This document shows, piece by piece, positions 45,948 to 48,611 of a stretch of DNA of 48,611 bases (position 1 is the stretch's first letter; each line of letters opens with the position of its first letter). The stretch lies in assembly GCA_020721255.1 (NCBI GenBank), contig DYND01000002.1:1-48611 (forward strand), given 5' to 3'. The DNA is from Chlorobium chlorochromatii. GTDB taxonomy: Bacteria; Bacteroidota; Chlorobiia; Chlorobiales; Chlorobiaceae. The notes below the pieces were generated by a model. The model was not told where the DNA came from. It saw only the letters and a list, made by a program, of their open reading frames with translations, and did no database searches. A program made the position numbers and the translations under genes.

Positions 45948-46731
45948 CCTCGTTATCACGACCTACAATTCACCAGAAGCGCTTGATCTCGTTCTTCGGA
46001 GCGCACTTGCGCAATCAGAGCCGCCTTCCGAAATCATTGTTGCTGATGATGGGAGTACGAACGATACTGCAATGCTTATTGAAGAATACCAGGTGACCTC
46101 GACAATATCGGTGGCTCATGTGTGGCAGGAAGATCTTGGTTTTCGAGCTGCAGCTTCAAGGAACAGGGCGATTGCGGTGGCAAAGGGTAATTATGTGGTG
46201 ATTGTTGATGGGGATATGCTGTTGCACCATGATTTCATCAAAGATCATAAACAGATGGCGCTTGAAGGAACGTTTATCCAAGGATCAAGAGTGTTGCTAT
46301 CGCAAGAGTATGCTACACTACGGATTTCTACGAAAAATATTTCAGTTTCGCTATATGAAAAAGGGTTTGAAAATCGTAAAAATGCCTTGCGTTTTCCGCT
46401 TCTTTCACGGCTGTTAGCGTTGAAAAGTAGGTCACTTGCTGGTATAAGAAGTTGCAACATGTCGTTTTTCAGGAACGACTGCATTCGTGTCAATGGCTTC
46501 AATGAAGATTTTGTAGGGTGGGGGCGGGAAGATAGTGAATTTGCTGTGCGGCTTATCAACAGCGGGATTTTACGGCGTAATGTAAGGTTCAGCGCTCTTG
46601 CCTGTCATCTTGGACATCCTGATAATCCGAGGCAGTCGCTTCCCGACAATGACCTGATACTTGAGCAGGCTATTGCCGGGAAGCTGACTACATGCCAGAA
46701 TGGTATCGATAAGTATCTGATAAATAAATAA
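45919..46731 (+). CDS. Glycosyltransferase family 2 with galactosyltransferase-like C-terminus
   Basis: The protein is 270 aa. The GT-A N-terminus is CSLVITTYNSPEALDLVLRS, then IVADDGSTNDT, and the metal motif is VDGDMLLHHDFI. The second motif NGFNEDFVGWGREDSEFAVR resembles the C-terminal galactosyltransferase domain found in chondroitin-type enzymes. The chosen ATG (45919) overlaps the previous gene by 29 bp and begins just before the conserved strand. Sugar specificity cannot be read. Confidence 0.88.
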   Translation: MKPKKSIACSLVITTYNSPEALDLVLRSALAQSEPPSEIIVADDGSTNDTAMLIEEYQVTSTISVAHVWQEDLGFRAAASRNRAIAVAKGNYVVIVDGDMLLHHDFIKDHKQMALEGTFIQGSRVLLSQEYATLRISTKNISVSLYEKGFENRKNALRFPLLSRLLALKSRSLAGIRSCNMSFFRNDCIRVNGFNEDFVGWGREDSEFAVRLINSGILRRNVRFSALACHLGHPDNPRQSLPDNDLILEQAIAGKLTTCQNGIDKYLINK

Positions 46732-46733
46732 GT

Positions 46734-47600
46734 ATGATGATAAGCGCCTTTACCTTTATCAAAAACGGAATGATACTTGGTTTTCCATTCAGGGAATCGA
46801 TTCGTTCCGTGCTGCCGATTGTCGATGAATTTGTCGTCAATGTTGGCGAAAGCGATGATGATACTCTTGATAAGATCAAGGATATTGGCGATCCAAAAAT
46901 AAGGATCATCCAGTCTAACTGGAACGATAAGATGCGGGTCGGTGGCTATGTGTATGGCCAGCAGAAAATGATTGCACAATTCAACTGTACGGGGGATTGG
47001 GCATTTTATCTTGAGGGAGACGAAATTGTGCATGAGGAGGATCTGCAAAAAATCGTTGATGCTTGCCGAAAGCATTTGCCCGATGAGCGTGTTGAAGCGC
47101 TGACGTTCAACTACTACCATTTCTATGGCAATGCGAACAGTTATCTCGATTCGCCCGCATGGTATCGGCGGGAGGCGAGGATTATCCGCAATTCACTACG
47201 CTCTTATGCGCCCGATGGGTTGTATTGGCACGTGCTTACCAGTAAAAGCAAGATTGCCCGCTATCCGAATGCCTCCCACACCGGTGCATCAATCTACCAC
47301 TACGGGTGGGTTCGGAGCGAGGAGGAGATGAACCGAAAATCGGAACACGTGCAGAAGTATTGGAACAAGAACCATAAGCGGATTGACTACGGAGAGATTG
47401 ATCAGCAGATTATTCGTCTGTTTACCGGTTCTCATCCCTCAATTATACGTGAATGGCTTCCGACAGAAGCAGGCGTTTTTCAGGCAAATTCCAATCATGT
47501 TCTCACTCGTCGGGAGAAAAAGCATCGACTCATGTTGCATCTCGAACGCTGGTTTGGGCTGGAACTGAGTAAAAAACATTTCATTACCATAAAGCCGTGA
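46734..47600 (+). CDS. Glycosyltransferase family 2-like protein
   Basis: This 288-aa protein follows the previous gene by 2 bases. The N-terminus is ISAFTFIKNGMILGFPFRES and PIVDEFVVNVGESDDDTLD, a GT-A pattern with the usual GSTD replaced by GESDD. The metal region is FYLEGDEIVHEEDL. The rest is rich in aromatic and charged residues, including YHFYGNANSYLD and YPNASHTGASIYHYGWVRS. It is probably a distant family 2 enzyme for the LPS core; exact role unknown. Confidence 0.8.
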   Translation: MMISAFTFIKNGMILGFPFRESIRSVLPIVDEFVVNVGESDDDTLDKIKDIGDPKIRIIQSNWNDKMRVGGYVYGQQKMIAQFNCTGDWAFYLEGDEIVHEEDLQKIVDACRKHLPDERVEALTFNYYHFYGNANSYLDSPAWYRREARIIRNSLRSYAPDGLYWHVLTSKSKIARYPNASHTGASIYHYGWVRSEEEMNRKSEHVQKYWNKNHKRIDYGEIDQQIIRLFTGSHPSIIREWLPTEAGVFQANSNHVLTRREKKHRLMLHLERWFGLELSKKHFITIKP

Positions 47601-47687
47601 TTGGAGCACTTTTCCGGTTTAGATAACGAAAAACCGTTGTCTGAGCGTTGTCGAAGGCGGTGCCGGTGAACCATATATTTTGTGTTT

Positions 47688-48611
47688 ATGAACTCCTCTA
47701 TTGTTTTACTTCCTAATTGGATAGGAGATATGCTCCTTGCTCTTTCCGTTGTGATGCGGTTGCCCGAAAGTCGCAGGACGCAGACAACGCTGCTCGTTCC
47801 TAAGCAGATGAGTGGTTTGGTGAGAATGTTGTGCGATTTGCCAGTGATTGAGTATGGTCGCAGTGATGCAGAAGAACGCAAGCGGACTGTTGAAGCTGTG
47901 CATCGAGGTGGATTTCAGACCATCTATCTGTTGCCATTTTCGTTTTCTTCGGCATGGTTTGCGATGAAAACTGGTATTCCCATTAGACGGGGGTTGTCGC
48001 GAGAAATGAGGCGCTTTCTGTTGACAGATCCGTTACCAAAAGATGTTGTTAATGTGAATAATGAAAAGTTGCACCACATTACTCAAGAATATGCTGAAAT
48101 TCTCAATACATCTTTTTCTTCCCCTGAAGAGTGGAATGGTATAACTGTTACTCCAGATAAGAATCATATTGGCTCGATTGTTTACTGCCCTGGTGCATCG
48201 TATGGACCTGCCAAGAAATGGCCTCATTTTCCTGCATTGGCATTGCTCCAAAAGCCTCATCATATTGTTGTACTCGGATCGAGCGAAGATAGCGAATCGG
48301 CGCAGGAGATAGTGCGCATGGCTCCCGACAGGGTGTTGGATTTGACCGGTAAAACGTCGCTGCAGGAGGTTACTTCTATTATGTCAAGTGCTCGTGCCGT
48401 CGTCTCAAACGATTCCGGTTTGATGCATCTTGCTGCTTATATCGGCACACCAGTCATCGGTCTTTTTGGTTCGACCAGTCCAGTATGGACACGTCCTATC
48501 GGTAGAAATAGCATTGCGCTCAATGTCCCTGAGCCGTGTGCACCATGTTTCGATAAAACGTGCCGCTATAAGCATTACCGCTGTCTGGAAAATATTACTC
48601 CGAATGCTGTT
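47688..48611 (+). CDS. waaF: LPS heptosyltransferase (WaaF-like), 3' end cut by window
   Basis: The open frame runs from ATG 47688 to the window edge (308 codons, no stop), so the C-terminus is missing. The start MNSSIVLLPNWIGDMLLALS fits the GT9 heptosyltransferase N-terminus. Later segments are IVYCPGASYGPAKKWP and HFPALA, then VVLGSSEDSESAQEIV, LTGKTSLQEVTSIM and NDSGLMHLAAYIGTPVIGLF, which matches WaaF very well. A CAPCFDKTCRYKHYRCL group near the edge is the usual cysteine tail. It probably transfers heptose to the LPS inner core. Confidence 0.92.
   Translation, partial: MNSSIVLLPNWIGDMLLALSVVMRLPESRRTQTTLLVPKQMSGLVRMLCDLPVIEYGRSDAEERKRTVEAVHRGGFQTIYLLPFSFSSAWFAMKTGIPIRRGLSREMRRFLLTDPLPKDVVNVNNEKLHHITQEYAEILNTSFSSPEEWNGITVTPDKNHIGSIVYCPGASYGPAKKWPHFPALALLQKPHHIVVLGSSEDSESAQEIVRMAPDRVLDLTGKTSLQEVTSIMSSARAVVSNDSGLMHLAAYIGTPVIGLFGSTSPVWTRPIGRNSIALNVPEPCAPCFDKTCRYKHYRCLENITPNAV

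Noticed and set aside
1..48611. CRISPR arrays, rRNA genes, transposases or phage genes
   Set aside because: None with regular spaced repeats or recognisable products was found.

Overview
The window looks like chromosome from a green sulfur bacterium (Chlorobiales). This is inferred from gene content and order, not proven. Supporting points are the Hcp/ferredoxin/Rrf2 nitrosative-stress cluster, SucC (used in the reverse TCA cycle), the paired GTP cyclohydrolase I and pyruvoyl-tetrahydropterin synthase genes, BatA/BatB, a typical Gram-negative envelope (RND pump, Pal, MsbA, LpxL, heptosyltransferases) and moderate to low G+C. No rRNA or photosynthesis gene is present to confirm the lineage.

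Layout. 1-950: two tRNAs (Arg, cut by the window edge; Gln) with a terminator, then a YdcF-like envelope protein. 1066-4872: a minus-strand stress cluster (Rrf2 regulator, polyferredoxin-like protein, TPR protein, hydroxylamine reductase) with two matching 25-bp operator candidates, followed by a small Cys-rich protein. 4943-9068: a patatin phospholipase next to a 1029-aa protein that joins a RelE-like domain, a UvrD-type helicase, ankyrin-like repeats and a charged coiled coil. This pair is the best candidate for an undescribed defence-like system. 9246-11039: a Pal-type lipoprotein and two pterin genes. 11406-17240: a complete three-gene RND efflux pump. 17270-18425: a decaying YafQ/DinJ toxin-antitoxin locus with a duplicated, start-less antitoxin remnant and a 23-bp inverted repeat, ending near tRNA-Val.

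18690-22487: PAP2 phosphatase, fused MsrB-MsrA, a Rap1a/Tai-like protein, a haem-binding protein and sucC. 22730-28830: batA, batB, a small unknown protein, a clpB gene that stops after its first ATPase module beside a palindromic element, a SYLF lipid-binding protein and gatB. xseB lies on the opposite strand.

29207-38502: a tightly packed plus-strand run from obgE through a GNAT acetyltransferase, HPr, glycosyltransferases, a methyltransferase, a flippase and a YfhO-type membrane protein, probably for surface polysaccharide. A hipBA toxin-antitoxin pair (38507-40082) separates it from a second surface cluster (40314 to the window end): MsbA, a lipid A acyltransferase, five glycosyltransferases and a heptosyltransferase cut by the window edge. 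Together these two clusters devote about 18 kb to building and exporting LPS and related glycans. No CRISPR array, integrase or intact transposase was seen.
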